A stretch of DNA of 64,000 nucleotides from Castor canadensis (GCF_047511655.1 NC_133405.1:90741046-90805045), one strand, 5' to 3'; positions 1-10,018 are shown, counted from the first letter of the stretch. Numbers and translations: made by a program. The notes: generated from the sequence alone by a model not told the origin.

Positions 1-1195
1 AGATTTGCTTATTTGTAGTCACTTAGTTAGGAGTTTTAGTCACCTAAGTTCTTCCCCTTGAATATGTTCTATGATCTCACTGGACTGGTTAGCAGCTTGC
101 TTGTTGTGTCATTTCTTTCCTCTGGCCTGGGTGTATAACTTAGCAACAACAAATTCAACTGTTCAATATCAAACCAGATATTTACAAAAAGCAAAATACC
201 TTTGGCTTTAATTCCTAATCACATTACATATGACAGAGACTAGTGTTCTGTATGGTAAAGTAGGGTGTTAAAATAATAAAACTTGTTTCTATGGGAGTTA
301 AAACTTAGGTAGAAAAAATAAGAGGGAGGAGTAGGAAGTAAGTAATAAGGATGCTGTGAAAGAAAGAAGGGTGTAAAGTGTGAGGGATGCAGGTAAACAA
401 GCCCCTTGTGTGTGAGATACAGTTCAGTCGTTGTGGAGAAATGCACTGTTGTCAGGGACTGTAGAAGCATAGAAAGGTTGACAGTAACATAAGAAGGAAG
501 TAAACTAAATTGCTATATGAATGGTTGTAAATGAGGGATGAGAAAAGTGGATGGAAAAAAGATAAGAAAAAACTGAAAAAGAAACAACATCAAAAAGTAA
601 GGAGAAAAGAATTGGCAATGTAAGAGGGATAGACAAGTAAAACTTAAAGAAAAAAATTTTAAGTCTGTATTTCTTCCTTGTGGAGAGGAAGCATGGATGT
701 CGTCTGTGTGCCACCAGTACACTAGATGCTCTATTCCAATATCTAGTCCTCAAGTTTTTGTCCACATTTCTCCTGTTGTATTTACTCATGTGTCCCCTCA
801 GGGCCCTGGATTGCTGAGGTGTAAACTTCGGGGGGCAGGGTCTGGATTAGGGCTGCTGCTGGAGTGAGTTGGGGCAGTTCTAGGTGTGTGAAGTAGCTGT
901 TGTGGGTCTGCTGTGGGTTCTCAGAGAACAGCTAGTGTGTTAGAAAGCACTCTGCCACTTTTTGAGCCCATGTTTTTCTGCATTCAGGGAATTCAATGAC
1001 TGCTCTGGCTTTTCCACAACAATGTTTTTTTTTTCTACCTAAGCCTCCAGTTTACTGTTTCATTTGCAAGGTGAAAGGGAAATAGCTCCTGTCACTTGTG
1101 TATATGTATATGCTGCTGAGTTGGGTGGTAGGTTAAGGGCTCTAATTAATTGGCCAGCTCACCTCAGCACAGTTCTTGTCTTGGAACAGAGACCC
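1..1195. other. Unassigned intergenic sequence
   Basis: I see no gene, RNA or repeat family that I can name. The first 800 bases are purine-rich on the plus strand, which is why long pyrimidine-coded open frames appear on the minus strand; none has recognisable protein character. A T-run lies near 1023-1034. Confidence 0.4.
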
Positions 1196-1880
1196 AAATG
1201 CTGACCTCTACCCAACTAACCTGGTGGCTTCCTGCTTCTCCTCTGGATAGCGATTCTGGGCTGAGTGGCTTCAGTTTGCCCAGTCCATACTGGTTGGGGA
1301 GTCTTTAATCAGTCTACTTAGCCAAATATTTTCTCAGGAGGGGGCCCATTTAGATTCAGTCCACTTAGCCACCAGATTTCTCAGGGGTAACTGAATTTTC
1401 TCCTGCATGCTGAGTTTGATTGTGTGGTAGCCTGCTGGTTCCCCAGCCCTCCTTTGGATAGACATTGGACTGAGTGGCTTCAGGTAACCCTCATCAGGCC
1501 AGTCTGGGGCCTTCAATCAGTCCACCTAGCCAAAGGCTTTCTCAGGGAGTCAGATTTAGCCTGCTTAACCACTAAATTTTTCAAAGGTGGGATGGATTTG
1601 TTCCCATGTGCTGAGCTTGCCTGTATGTTAGACTGCTGGTTTCCTACCCTTCCTTTGGATAGAGATGCTAGGCAGCGTGGCCTCACTCCTCCCATACCAG
1701 GCCAGCCTGGGAGCTTTCAAATCAGTCTGTGTAGCCAAAGATTTTGTCAGAGGGGATCAGATTCAGCCCACTCATCCAAAAGATTTCTATGTGAGTTTGC
1801 TCTCGTGCACTGAGTTGGGCTGTGTGGTAGCCCTCAGGATTGAAACTGGCTTGTGCACCTATTTGGTTTGCTCGCTGGCC
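1196..1880. repeat. Degenerate tandem repeat, period about 201-211 bp
   Basis: Three and a bit diverged units can be aligned by eye. The landmark ggatag recurs at 1245, 1456 and 1657 (spacings 211 and 201). It is preceded each time by a 'gctggttccc / ccttcctttg'-like block and followed by 'gagtggcttca...' and 'cagtcyacytagccaaa...tttctcag'. The units differ by roughly 20-30%, so the array is old. It could be an orphan minisatellite or the monomer array of a rodent L1 5'UTR (murine L1 promoters use monomers near 200 bp), but no ORF1 follows, so that is only a guess. Confidence 0.55.
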
Positions 1881-2061
1881 TATATGGTTTCAAAGGAGAT
1901 GCAATGTTGGTGGTAGGCTACTGTCCTGTAGCTCAGACCAGGCTTTTAGCTCTCCTTCATGCCAATGTTTTGCATGCAGGGTACAGGAAGCAGCTCAGGT
2001 CTAGGTAGAAAATGTAAAATAAAATACAACAAAATTCAGGCAGGAGCATGGATTGGAGAAG

Positions 2062-2066
2062 GTCTG
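2062..2066. repeat. Target site duplication of the retrovirus, left copy
   Basis: GTCTG lies directly before the TGTTAGG end of the left LTR and is repeated directly after the TCTATCA end of the right LTR (7460-7464). A matching duplication at both outer borders indicates that the two LTRs came in with one integration event. Confidence 0.75.
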
Positions 2067-2321
2067 TGTTAGGAAAAACGCCGCTCTCAAAGAAAGCTCA
2101 CGAGAAAAGTCTCACATCCATAGAGCAAGGTTTAATGGCAGGCCCAAACTGCCAGGCTGGCCGGGGAAAAGATGGCGCAGCCCAGAGCCTGGGCGAACAG
2201 TAGCTTTTATAGAAGGGGGAGGGTAAGGAGGGGTGGGGCTGTCTTAGAGCACGGGAATTTGTTTAAGGATGGGGCTGCCATTTTGGCTGATTCACAAAAT
2301 GGCGACATTATTGTTCTATCA
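2067..2321 (-). mobile_element. 3' LTR of an endogenous gamma-like retrovirus
   Basis: The 255-bp LTR has ends TG...CA (TGTTAGG/TCTATCA on the plus strand; TGATAGA...CCTAACA on the coding strand). It matches the copy at 7177-7459 with about six substitutions plus a 28-bp gap, roughly 2.4% divergence. On the minus strand a CTATAAAAG promoter box lies near 2198-2212 and an ATTAAA poly(A) signal near 2130. Orientation is fixed by the polypurine tract on its inner side and by the primer site beside the other LTR. Confidence 0.88.
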
Positions 2322-2340
2322 TTCCCCCATTTTTTCTTTA
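2322..2340 (-). other. Polypurine tract
   Basis: Read on the minus strand this is an uninterrupted run of A and G with one T (aaagaaaaaatgggggaa) that abuts the LTR. This is the expected plus-strand primer position for a retrovirus transcribed leftwards. Confidence 0.8.
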
Positions 2341-2735
2341 ATAATGATGAGGATAGGGGCTGAGGATCAGGAATTGGGGCAAAGCATCGGTCTTTTTAAC
2401 TGCTTCCTGCTGGCAAGGGGCGTTGTATGGGGCAGGATCCTCAGGCTCCTGTGGTGTCCTGGATGGGGCCTTCACAGTAGTTTTCAGGGCGGTTTTGGAG
2501 AGGTTGGTATCCCTGGAGGTACAACTGGTTAAATTTTTGATTAGCAATAACAGAAATGCAGTATGATACAAGGGAGGAAGCTTAAGAATAGGAGAGCAAG
2601 AAACATAAGCATTAGGATGGGCATTGGCCAGGAGAACCACTGTGAAATGTTGTTCCCTAGACAATTTCAAGAGTCCTCCAACTACAGAGAGAGAAATGGG
2701 TGGCCATACATTATCTAAGACCCAAATAGGAATAT
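2325..2735 (-). pseudogene. Remnant of env transmembrane subunit (C-terminal part)
   Basis: On the minus strand, across frame changes, there is a strongly hydrophobic stretch rich in Leu, Phe, Met and Ile. It is followed by a Gln/Asn/Leu-rich segment with the motif LQGYQPL and a Pro-rich tail ending just before the polypurine tract. That order (membrane span, short cytoplasmic tail with a YQPL-type motif) is typical of gammaretroviral-type TM subunits. Stops and frameshifts interrupt it, and the surface subunit and ectodomain are missing. It is joined almost directly to a reverse-transcriptase remnant, so a large internal deletion separates the two. Confidence 0.6.
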
Positions 2736-2739
2736 TACA

Positions 2740-3000
2740 AGGAGCATAAAAAGGTGTCTGCTCAGGGACTACATACCTAGGAATCTAAATTCTGCAAAAT
2801 CCTATAACTGCCAGGAAAGCTGTAAGCTGTCTTATGGTATGGGGGTTGGGAAACAGAAGATTGGGTTGATGCATTTGTGACTCAGGGAGTGAGTCTGTCC
2901 CTTTAAGGCCACACCTAGGTAGGTGACCTGTGGGAGGCAGGGGCTGTCAGGATTTAAATGTAACACTCTTGGATAAAAGAGAGCTTTAGCTCATTACTTT
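2740..3000 (-). pseudogene. Remnant of pol: reverse transcriptase thumb/connection region
   Basis: Minus-strand translation in shifting frames shows the motif VTYLGVALKGQTHSLS and then a FLAVIGFCRIWIP-like stretch. Both are hallmarks of the thumb/connection part of gammaretroviral reverse transcriptase. The palm with the catalytic YxDD motif is not present, and RNase H and integrase are also absent. The fragment is broken by stops and has no coding capacity. Confidence 0.7.
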
Positions 3001-3600
3001 ATATAAATTGACACTTTTAACCTTTTAAATGTTTGTACCATATTTAGATAAAGTATAACATAACACTGTTACAAGGTGGTCATTTAAGACACATAAGCAA
3101 ATATGTAAATGAACTCTGATTTAGTAGTACTTAAAGCTTGACAAGATCAGCAGAAAACATGAATAATTTCATTGATAAAATCTTTCTTTGTAATGGTTTT
3201 TTGTAGATGTTACTCAGAGCAGAACAATATTAGACATAGAGGATTTGATTTTAGTTTGACATGACCCTAAAAATCTTTTAGGCAACTCCTAGATTATATT
3301 CAACTTTAACTTTATCACACACCGAAGTTTTTATTATGCACTTTTCAAACTTACTCAGACCTTTATACAACATACTAAACCCTTTGATGGTTTGTCCTTA
3401 TCCTTCCTATTTGAAACAATCTTTAGGACAAACGCCTTCTTTGCAAAATCCCTTCTCATCCAAAAAACCATTCCTTTTTCCTTTAACTTCTCAAAAAATA
3501 CATTTATTACCTATCTATATCCTTTCCAGTTGTTTACTTTGTAACTTGTATTTTAAAATTAACTTTTATAAGAATTTTAAATTTATTGTACGGGCTGGAA
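3000..3600. other. AT-rich non-retroviral-looking segment inside the provirus
   Basis: About 600 bases of AT-rich sequence sit between the start of reverse transcriptase (about 3600-3830) and its thumb region (2740-3000), where the palm should be. I recognise no pol motifs in any minus-strand frame and no named repeat. It may be replacement host sequence, a later insertion, or badly decayed pol. Confidence 0.4.
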
Positions 3601-4110
3601 CAACTAACTAGTAGCCCTTGTTGTTTTAAGGAATTTATGATAGGCATAAGGCCTCATAGTCCCTCAGGCTTGAGGGGATATTGTTTTGGGTATGGAAACT
3701 GTGAGGGATTTTTGAGTTTTATTTGAATAGGGAGGGCTGTCCTTGCTCACCCTACACTAGTCTCATCAGTCCACACTGTGGAATCTTCTTTGTTCCTGAA
3801 GGAGGGGGCAGCAGAGATAGCTGCCTGAGGGGAGGAGAATTTGAGCTTTCATTGAGATACTAAATCCCATCCCAGCAGGGACACTGAAGTTTCAGGTACT
3901 ATGGGGAAAAAGTGACAGAAGAGGAGGTCTCCCCAAGAGCAGGCCAGAGGCCAGGTAAACTAGCACTCTAGGGGTTGGCCAGATTTGCCCTGAATGATAA
4001 CTTTTGTCATTGGACTGGGGACCAGGAGAAAAAGGTAAAACAGAGAAACAGGCTCCACTGTCTAGGAGGAAAATGACCTTTTGTTTTTCTGCCATTATGG
4101 CTCAACATTG
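3600..4110 (-). pseudogene. Remnant of retroviral protease and start of reverse transcriptase
   Basis: Minus-strand translation shows an aspartic-protease active-site motif (LLDSGA) followed by the FSVLP stretch. About 60 residues later there is a PLLGxD-type flap-end region (here SLLGWDL). Downstream is a QYPLKPE / GLxPII-like segment that marks the N-terminus of gammaretroviral reverse transcriptase and ends near CSSPYN. The order is collinear with a normal pro-pol, but stop codons and at least one frameshift lie between the pieces. The protease-containing open stretch is 3892-4095. Confidence 0.78.
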
Positions 4111-4600
4111 ATGCCAAGAAGTGGAGTGTGGACAGGAGGCTTGGACCCATCAATCCATAGGAGGAGGCACCTCACCTTCCATCTGGTGACGGGGGCACTT
4201 AGACCTCCAGTGGTTACCCTTGCAGAGGGCAGGGTCCCGGTTGGGGTCGGGGCTGTCCCCTGGGCTGTCCCCCCTTAAGCATTCTCTGCAGAAGTGCCCC
4301 TCCTGTCCACCACAGTAGCAAGTTCAGGATACAGGATACAGGCCCCAGTCGGGTGGGGCCCTCTCTGAGAGCAGCAGTGAGGCCATGGTGTCTCTTAACT
4401 TTTTCTCTCCTGTTAGTAAGGTCCCAGACATACAGACATAGTCATAAATACAGACATGACTAGCTGTATTACTTGGTTCAATGACTTTTCCCTTCAGCCA
4501 CAGTCTGAGTTTTTTACAAATATCTGGGACTGACTGTTAGAAATTTATCTTTGAGGAGAACCTCTCTCACCTGTGACTCTGAGTCCACCATGGTATGCTT
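4110..4600 (-). pseudogene. Remnant of gag: end of capsid and nucleocapsid
   Basis: On the minus strand there is a segment like the conserved end of gammaretroviral capsid (a LLKDKFLT-like start, then a basic linker). It is followed by a Cys/His knuckle read as CYCGGQEGHFCREC near 4270-4330. The knuckle spacing is imperfect (one residue longer than CX4H and one shorter than CX2C), so it may not bind zinc. The frames contain stops. The main capsid domain, which should lie further right, is missing and is replaced by MIR and SINE sequence. Confidence 0.65.
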
Positions 4601-4624
4601 TCTGATAGGTTGTTGCTGTAAAGT

Positions 4625-4745
4625 AAAGTTGTTATTTTACACTGACACCTAGCACTCTGGGGAGCAAATCTCTGAACTGTTCTGGGCCTCAGTTTCCTCG
4701 CTTGAAGAATGAGGGATCTGGTCTAGGTTAAACTATGTTTTTCCA
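4625..4745. repeat. MIR element fragment inside the provirus
   Basis: The text gggcctcagtttcctcgctt...gaatgaggg...tctggtctagg matches the conserved core of MIR, an ancient mammalian SINE. Its presence between two gag-derived pieces of a provirus with low LTR divergence is unexpected, because MIR ceased activity long before this integration. Confidence 0.7.
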
Positions 4746-4791
4746 CTATGAGATGGCTGAAGTGACATTAATGCCACTTATCTTCTTTACC

Positions 4792-4985
4792 ATTTTTTTT
4801 AGTAATGCTAGGGAATTGAACCCAGGGCTTTTCACATGCTGGGCAGACATTCTCCCATTGAGCTACTTCCACAGCCCCAAATACTATTATTATTATTTCT
4901 TACTTTGGCTGTACTGGGCTTGAACTCAGGACTTTATGCTTGTAAAGCTGCACTCTACTGCTTGAGCCATATAATCATTTCCAAT
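4792..4985 (-). repeat. Two ID-like SINE units in reverse orientation, inside the provirus
   Basis: Two adjacent reversed tRNA/ID-type units are visible. The first contains 'ttgaacccagggct...ctcccattgagctac' (4812-4866) and the second 'cttgaactcaggact...cactctactgcttgagcc' (4918-4967). They are more diverged from the recent SINEs elsewhere in the window than the two LTRs are from each other. Confidence 0.7.
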
Positions 4986-5019
4986 CTGAGTGGCCTGGGT
5001 GAGAACCCATTGCTTTTTT

Positions 5020-5217
5020 AATGAGAGAAATTTGCATAGGGGACCTCAGTTTACCTTTTTTACTTTTATAGAAAAGGTCAAATTGGAGTATGGTATTGTA
5101 ATTTAAGGAACCCTGTGAAGGCCACTTCTCTTGGTCACCCAAAGCATACTGAGGCCAGGCCTCAGTACAAAGCTTCCAACATCTACCAGCCAGAAGACTG
5201 GAAGATGCAGGTCCCAT
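5020..5217 (-). pseudogene. Second gag matrix-like fragment
   Basis: The minus-strand frame carries an EAWPQYALGDQEKWP stretch followed by a GSLNYNTILQ-like segment. This is the region of gammaretroviral matrix protein with two spaced Trp-Pro pairs. The same region of matrix is also present at 6282-6956, in a clearly different version, so matrix appears twice in one provirus. This copy loses frame after about 45 residues. Confidence 0.6.
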
Positions 5218-5219
5218 CT

Positions 5220-6280
5220 AGAAAGAACAAAACGTTAGGATCCTGTCTTTTAGCTAACAGCAGGCAGCCTCTTTAATAAAGGCTATCTTTTTAACAAAGA
5301 AATCATTTGTAAAGTTAGAGAAGGGCATTCAGAGGGCATTTCAGGCCAATAACAGTGCCATACGGGACAACTAGTGTTAATATTTGGAGGGAAAAATTTA
5401 TGCTGAGGCCAAAGGTATGAGAAATTTAGAGAGCACAGTAATGTCTATTTAGTTATTCCTGGAACTATAACCTTGAGCTAACAATTGGCTTACAAGGGCT
5501 GGGTCTGATGCCCTGAGGTGTGAGGTGGGGCTAGGAGCAGGACTTGTGCAAGGCCACTCCCTCCACACACACCTGGGACAAATGACCCTGACTGCCTAGG
5601 CCTGATCCTGTGGCCTGTCACCCCTCCCCCCTTCCTGTGTACTCTGCGTGCATTTATTCTAAGGGAAGTGGCGGCGGGCCACAGCCATCGCCATGTGTGG
5701 CTGGCGGCCAGGATTTGCTGGGTCCTCTCTATGGATTTTCTTAGCTATGGCAGGCATTTTTGCCGTGTCCAGGAGCCGGCATCCTGTGCACAGGTGTGCC
5801 TGTTTGCTTTCCCTCCTCCCCTTGTGGGGGCGGTGCTGTAGCATAAGCGTGGCAGCTGCAGGTTTTTGTAAGCACGTTTGTAAAGCAGCTGATTTAAAGT
5901 TACTTTAGACTGAGAGGCCTGGCAAACTAGTTGGAATAACTTAAGTCGTAAGGTACCATGCTACAGGTTTTTCATGGGAGGCAGGGTCCCAGTAAGCCCA
6001 GGGAGGGGAAGGCAGACAGAGACAGAGGACACGTGGTAAGACCATGGAGGAGGCAGAAAGGTGAGCTGACATCTTAGGTAAAGGAGGGGAAGGCAGAGCC
6101 TGGAGGCATGATACAAGCTTAAGGGATTAGCCATCACCTGTGTCTCCAGGTTGCTCCCATTGATTGGTACTGGCAGGCTTTCAGGAAACTTGAAACCTCC
6201 ATTCTCCGGTCACCGAATAAAGCATGAGCTCTCTCAGAGCTGGAATCGCCTCGGGGTCAGAAGTGGCAAGGAATGGCCTG
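5220..6280. other. Unassigned segment inside the provirus
   Basis: About 1 kb between the two matrix-like pieces has no gag, capsid or LTR features that I can name. It is partly GC-rich (5560-5860). It could be host sequence, a 5' leader of a second element or decayed gag. Confidence 0.35.
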
Positions 6281-6281
6281 C

Positions 6282-6956
6282 TTAACTCCATGATGGGGAA
6301 AGTTTTTCAGGAAGATAGGAGGAGATAGCTATGGTAAGCAGTGCAAGAAGTCTGCTTACATGGGGAAGGAGGAGGTTTGGAGAGGAATTGGCTGATTTAG
6401 AAACTGGTTTACAGGCTGATAGAATCTGCACAGGGGAACAGAAAGTACAGAGGGAGGGTTTGATGCCGAGATAGGGAAAGGATTGGAAGTAGGAAAGTTC
6501 CTTCCATTTACCAGCACGCTCACAGAGATTGTATAAATCCCTTAAAATATTGGGATTGAAAGTGCCATTAAGTGGCCATTTGGAGGCATTGTCCAATTGG
6601 GGCCAGGCCTGATTACAGAGAAAAATGAGCTTTCGTGGTTTAAGATCAGGCGTTAGGCAGAGGGACCCAAGATTGGCCAGGAGACATCCCATTGGGGAGT
6701 CTAAAGGAATTTGGGATGGTCCAACTCCCATGGTGAAGGCCTGACCTGAGGAGAGATATGGCGGGCGTCCCCAAAATATCAGGTCCTCAGGAGAGAGAGA
6801 GAGAAATGTGGAAAACAACTCCCGAGGGAACATCTTTCCACGGGGATGTCCACAGTCCCAAGTGGGGAACCCAGTTTTCCCCGGGACGAGAGCGAGCTGC
6901 AACCTAGCGCTAAGGTTTTTGAGGAAATGAGAGAGAGACCACAGCTCTGCGTGCAA
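6282..6956 (-). pseudogene. Gag matrix remnant of the endogenous retrovirus
   Basis: A minus-strand frame of 224 codons is the longest surviving retroviral frame. It contains the matrix signature CNQAWPQ...KWPLNGTF...LRDLYNLCERAGKWKE, followed by a Ser/Pro-rich stretch. It starts about 220 bp downstream of the primer site, the normal position for gag. The start Met at 6954-6956 is the first in frame, although the usual Met-Gly myristoylation start is not obvious. The reading frame ends before any capsid sequence, so no functional Gag can be made. Confidence 0.72.
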
Positions 6957-7156
6957 GGAGGACTCACCAAGAGAGAGAGGACCTTAAGGGAAGATTGGCC
7001 AGTGGTGGATGGCAGTTGGAGGCACGCTGGAGTGGAGGAACTTCCCTGTGAGCTAGTGAGAGAGTGGCGCTTTCTAGGATCAGGGGTCCTGGTAAAGCAG
7101 CTCAGATCCCGGAGGAAAGCTGGGAGAGCAAGGTCAGTGCTGGGAACTCAACCCGA

Positions 7157-7174
7157 TCCCAGGTTTTGGCACCA
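7157..7174 (-). other. Primer binding site, tRNA-Phe type
   Basis: Two bases inside the right LTR the minus strand reads TGGTGCCAAAACCTGGGA. The 18-nt complement of the 3' end of mammalian tRNA-Phe is TGGTGCCGAAACCCGGGA, so there are two mismatches. This fixes the right-hand LTR as the 5' LTR and places the element among Phe-primed class I retroviruses. Confidence 0.75.
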
Positions 7175-7176
7175 AA

Positions 7177-7459
7177 TGTTAGGAAAAACGCCGCTCTCAA
7201 AGAAAGCTCACGAGAAAAGTCTCACATCCATAGAGCAAGGTTTAATGGCAGGCCCAAACTGCCAGGCTGGCCAGGGAAAAGATGGCACAGCCCAGAGCCT
7301 GGGCAAACAGTGGCTTTTATAGAAGGGGGAGGGTAAGGAGGTTAGGGCATGCACAGTAGTCTCTGGTAGGGTGGGGCTGTCTTAGAGCACGGGAATTTGT
7401 TTAAGGGTGAGGCTGCCATTTTGGCTGATTCACAAAATGGCGACATTATTGTTCTATCA
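7177..7459 (-). mobile_element. 5' LTR of the endogenous retrovirus
   Basis: The 283-bp LTR is the partner of 2067-2321. It keeps 28 bp (around 7342-7370) that the other copy lacks. The minus strand shows a CTATAAAAG TATA box near 7310-7322 and ATTAAA near 7240. It is followed immediately by the GTCTG target duplication at 7460-7464. Confidence 0.88.
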
Positions 7460-7479
7460 GTCTGGGTCTGTGGGCATGT

Positions 7480-8595
7480 GCCAAAGGTGGATTTGTGCTT
7501 TTAGAGACTGACTTAGAAATTGGTAATTCTAGTGATGGTCTGTTTATTTGTAGGATTTCTTTATGTATTTGATTTGTCAATCTATTATGAGATATATCAT
7601 TTGAAAGTATTTTCTCATTCTGCACATTGCCTTTTCTTTTGGTATTGGGATTTGAACTCATGGCCTTATGCCTGCTATGCAGGTGATTTACCACTTGAGC
7701 CACTCTTCCAGCCCTAACTTTTCACTCTGTTGATTGTATACTTTGATGCACAAAAGCTATGGTTGATGTGGTCACATTTGTCTATTTTTAGTCTGGATGC
7801 CTGTACTTTTGGTGTCTTATTCAAGAAATCAAATCCACATCCAGTATTGTGATGATTTTCTCTTATGTTGTCTTCTAGAAGTTTTAAAGGTTTGGCTCTT
7901 ATTTTGTCTTTAATACATTTTGAATTAATTCTTGTTTGTGATGTAAGCTAAAGGTCCAGTTTAATTTTTTTTTTTGCATGTACACACTAGTTTTCCAATA
8001 CTATTTATTGAAGAGGCTGCTCTTTCCTTATTGAATGGTCTTGGCACCCTTGTCATTGGACATCATTTGATTGGATATACAAATGTTTATTTCTGGCCTC
8101 TCCATTTTAGTTCATTAGTCTACCAGCACAACATTGTTCTGATGATTGTAGCTTTGTAACAAGTTTTGAAATTAGGAAGGGTGAGTCCTCAAACTTTGTT
8201 CTTTTCAAACTTGTCTGACTATCCAGAGACACTTGAAATTCCACAAGTATTTTAGAATGATTTTTTGTACATGTGCAAAAATGTTGTGATTGAATCAAAT
8301 TTGTAAAACACTTTGGGTAATATTGACATCTTAACAGCAATCAATTTTAACTCTTAATCCATGACCAAAGTCTTCCCATTTTTTGTGTCTTCTTTAATTT
8401 CTGTCAATAATGATGTATATTAGTTTTCAGTGTATAAGTCTTTTGCCACCTGGTTACATTTATCCCTAAATATTTTATTCTTTCTGATTGCACTGCAAAT
8501 GGAATTTTCAATGTTCATCATTATGTTTACAAAAATGCAACTGATTTTTGTTTGGTAATTTTGTAGCTGAATTTACTACTGTAAATAGTTTTTGT
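7480..8595 (-). mobile_element. Old L1, minus strand, 3' part (continues at 11598)
   Basis: The sequence is the reverse complement of L1 ORF2 3' sequence, e.g. 'ccaatactatttattgaagaggctg', 'gatgattgtagctttgtaac' and 'gcaactgatttttgt'. Many differences from younger copies mark it as old. It breaks off at AGTTTTTGT (8587-8595) and resumes without loss after the same nine bases at 11589-11597. Confidence 0.82.
7622..7716 (-). repeat. ID-like SINE, reversed
   Basis: This is a reversed tRNA-type unit: 'tttgaactcatggccttatgcc...aggtgatttaccacttgagccactcttccagccc'. It sits within the old L1. Confidence 0.8.
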
Positions 8596-10018
8596 ACTTT
8601 GAAACTAGTGCTGGAAAGAGCAGGGAGTACACTGGAAATAATAGGCATTGGCAATGACTTCCTAAATAGTACTCAAATGACTCACCAACTAAGAGAAAGG
8701 ACTGACAAAGGAGGACTGCTGGAAATTAAAAAGCATCTGCACAACAAAAGAAATGGTTCAGATTGAAGAGGCAGCTCACAGAGTGGGAGAAAATCTGTCT
8801 ACCTATACATCTGACAAAGAATTAATAAGCAGAATATACAGGGAGCTCAAAACACTCAAATCCCAAATAATCAATGACCCAATGAAGAAATAGACAAATG
8901 AACTGAACAGAGTCCTTTCAAATGGCCAAAAGCTCATGAAGAAGTGCTCAAGATCCCTGTCCATAAAGGAAATGCAAACGAAAACCACTTTAAGATTCCA
9001 CCTCACTCCTGTTAGAATAAGAACACAAACAACCACAAGTGTTGGTGAGGACGTGGGAGGAAAGGAAACCTCATACACTGTTGGTGGGAATGTAACTTAG
9101 TACAACCACTGTGGGAAACGGTATGGAGGTTCATCAACAACTAAAAATAGAACTGCTATATAATTCAGCAATATCACTCCTAGGGAATGGAAATTAGGAT
9201 ACAATAAAAGCACCTGCACACTCATGTTTTTTGCAACATTATTCAGAATAGCTAAGCTATGGCAACAGCTAAGATGCTCCTCTACTGATGAATAGATTAA
9301 GAAAATGTGGTGTTTATATACACTGGAATTTAATTCAGCCATAAAGAAGAATAAAATGTTATCATTTGCAAGTAAATGGATGGAACTGGAGAACATCATC
9401 TTAAGTGGAGTTAGCCAAGTTCAGAAAGCCAAAGGTCATGTTTTCTCTCATAAGTGGACTATAGACCAAATACAAATACAAGCAACATTATTAAAAAGAG
9501 GTCACGCTAAGAACAGGTCACATACGAGAGAGGGAGGATAAAATAAGAAAGTTAAGAAGGTGAATATGGTCTTCTAGACAAGAATGAATATAGAATTTTT
9601 AAACCTATTGAAATCACCACAAGAAGGGGACCAAAGTAGAAGGAAGAAAAATAGAGAAGATGAGCCAATTCAGGTTATAATACATATGTACATGGAAATG
9701 TCACATGGAAACTCCCTGTATAGCAACTTAAACAAAACTGTCATTTTCTTTTTACAAGATCAGAGAACAGGAGAGCAGAACAGGTCCTGTCAGAGCGATT
9801 GGTACCAGTGGGAGGGCGGAGGATGTGGAGAAGGGGTGTAGAAGGGTGAATATGGTGCAAATATTAGACCTGTTGAAACTATTCCAGGAATGGGGGATGG
9901 AGGATAAAGGGTAATAATGGAGGGGGTGAATTCAACTACGACATATTTGATATATTGTAAGAACTTTTGTTAATTTCACAATGTACCCCAATCACAGCAA
10001 TAATAAAAAACATGAAAA
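8596..10018 (+). mobile_element. 5'-truncated L1 that carries a 3' transduction
   Basis: The element enters within ORF2 ('ctttgaaactagtgctggaaag...') and runs through the classic 'gttggtgggaatgtaa...' region (about 9080) and the 3'UTR to an A-rich end (aataataaaaaacatgaaaaaaa, near 9999-10021). Frames are broken. The A-rich end is not followed by a target duplication. Instead, CD1-related DNA follows and the duplication appears only at 11589, so transcription read through the L1's own poly(A) signal. Confidence 0.85.

Larger units (their letters stand above)
2067..7459 (-). mobile_element. Complete LTR-flanked, coding-defective endogenous retrovirus
   Basis: Coding order on the minus strand is 5' LTR, primer site, gag matrix, unassigned DNA, a second matrix fragment, SINE plus MIR, capsid end/nucleocapsid, protease, reverse transcriptase start, AT-rich segment, reverse transcriptase thumb, env TM tail, polypurine tract, 3' LTR. 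All genes are broken by stops or deletions, while the LTRs differ by only about 2.4%. The imbalance between a decayed interior and fresh LTRs suggests an element that was already defective when it integrated and was mobilised by proteins of another retrovirus. Confidence 0.8.

Noticed and set aside
6846-7336. Plus-strand frames of 158 and 90 codons at the provirus 5' end
   Set aside because: They lie antisense to gag, leader and primer site, and have no recognisable domain.
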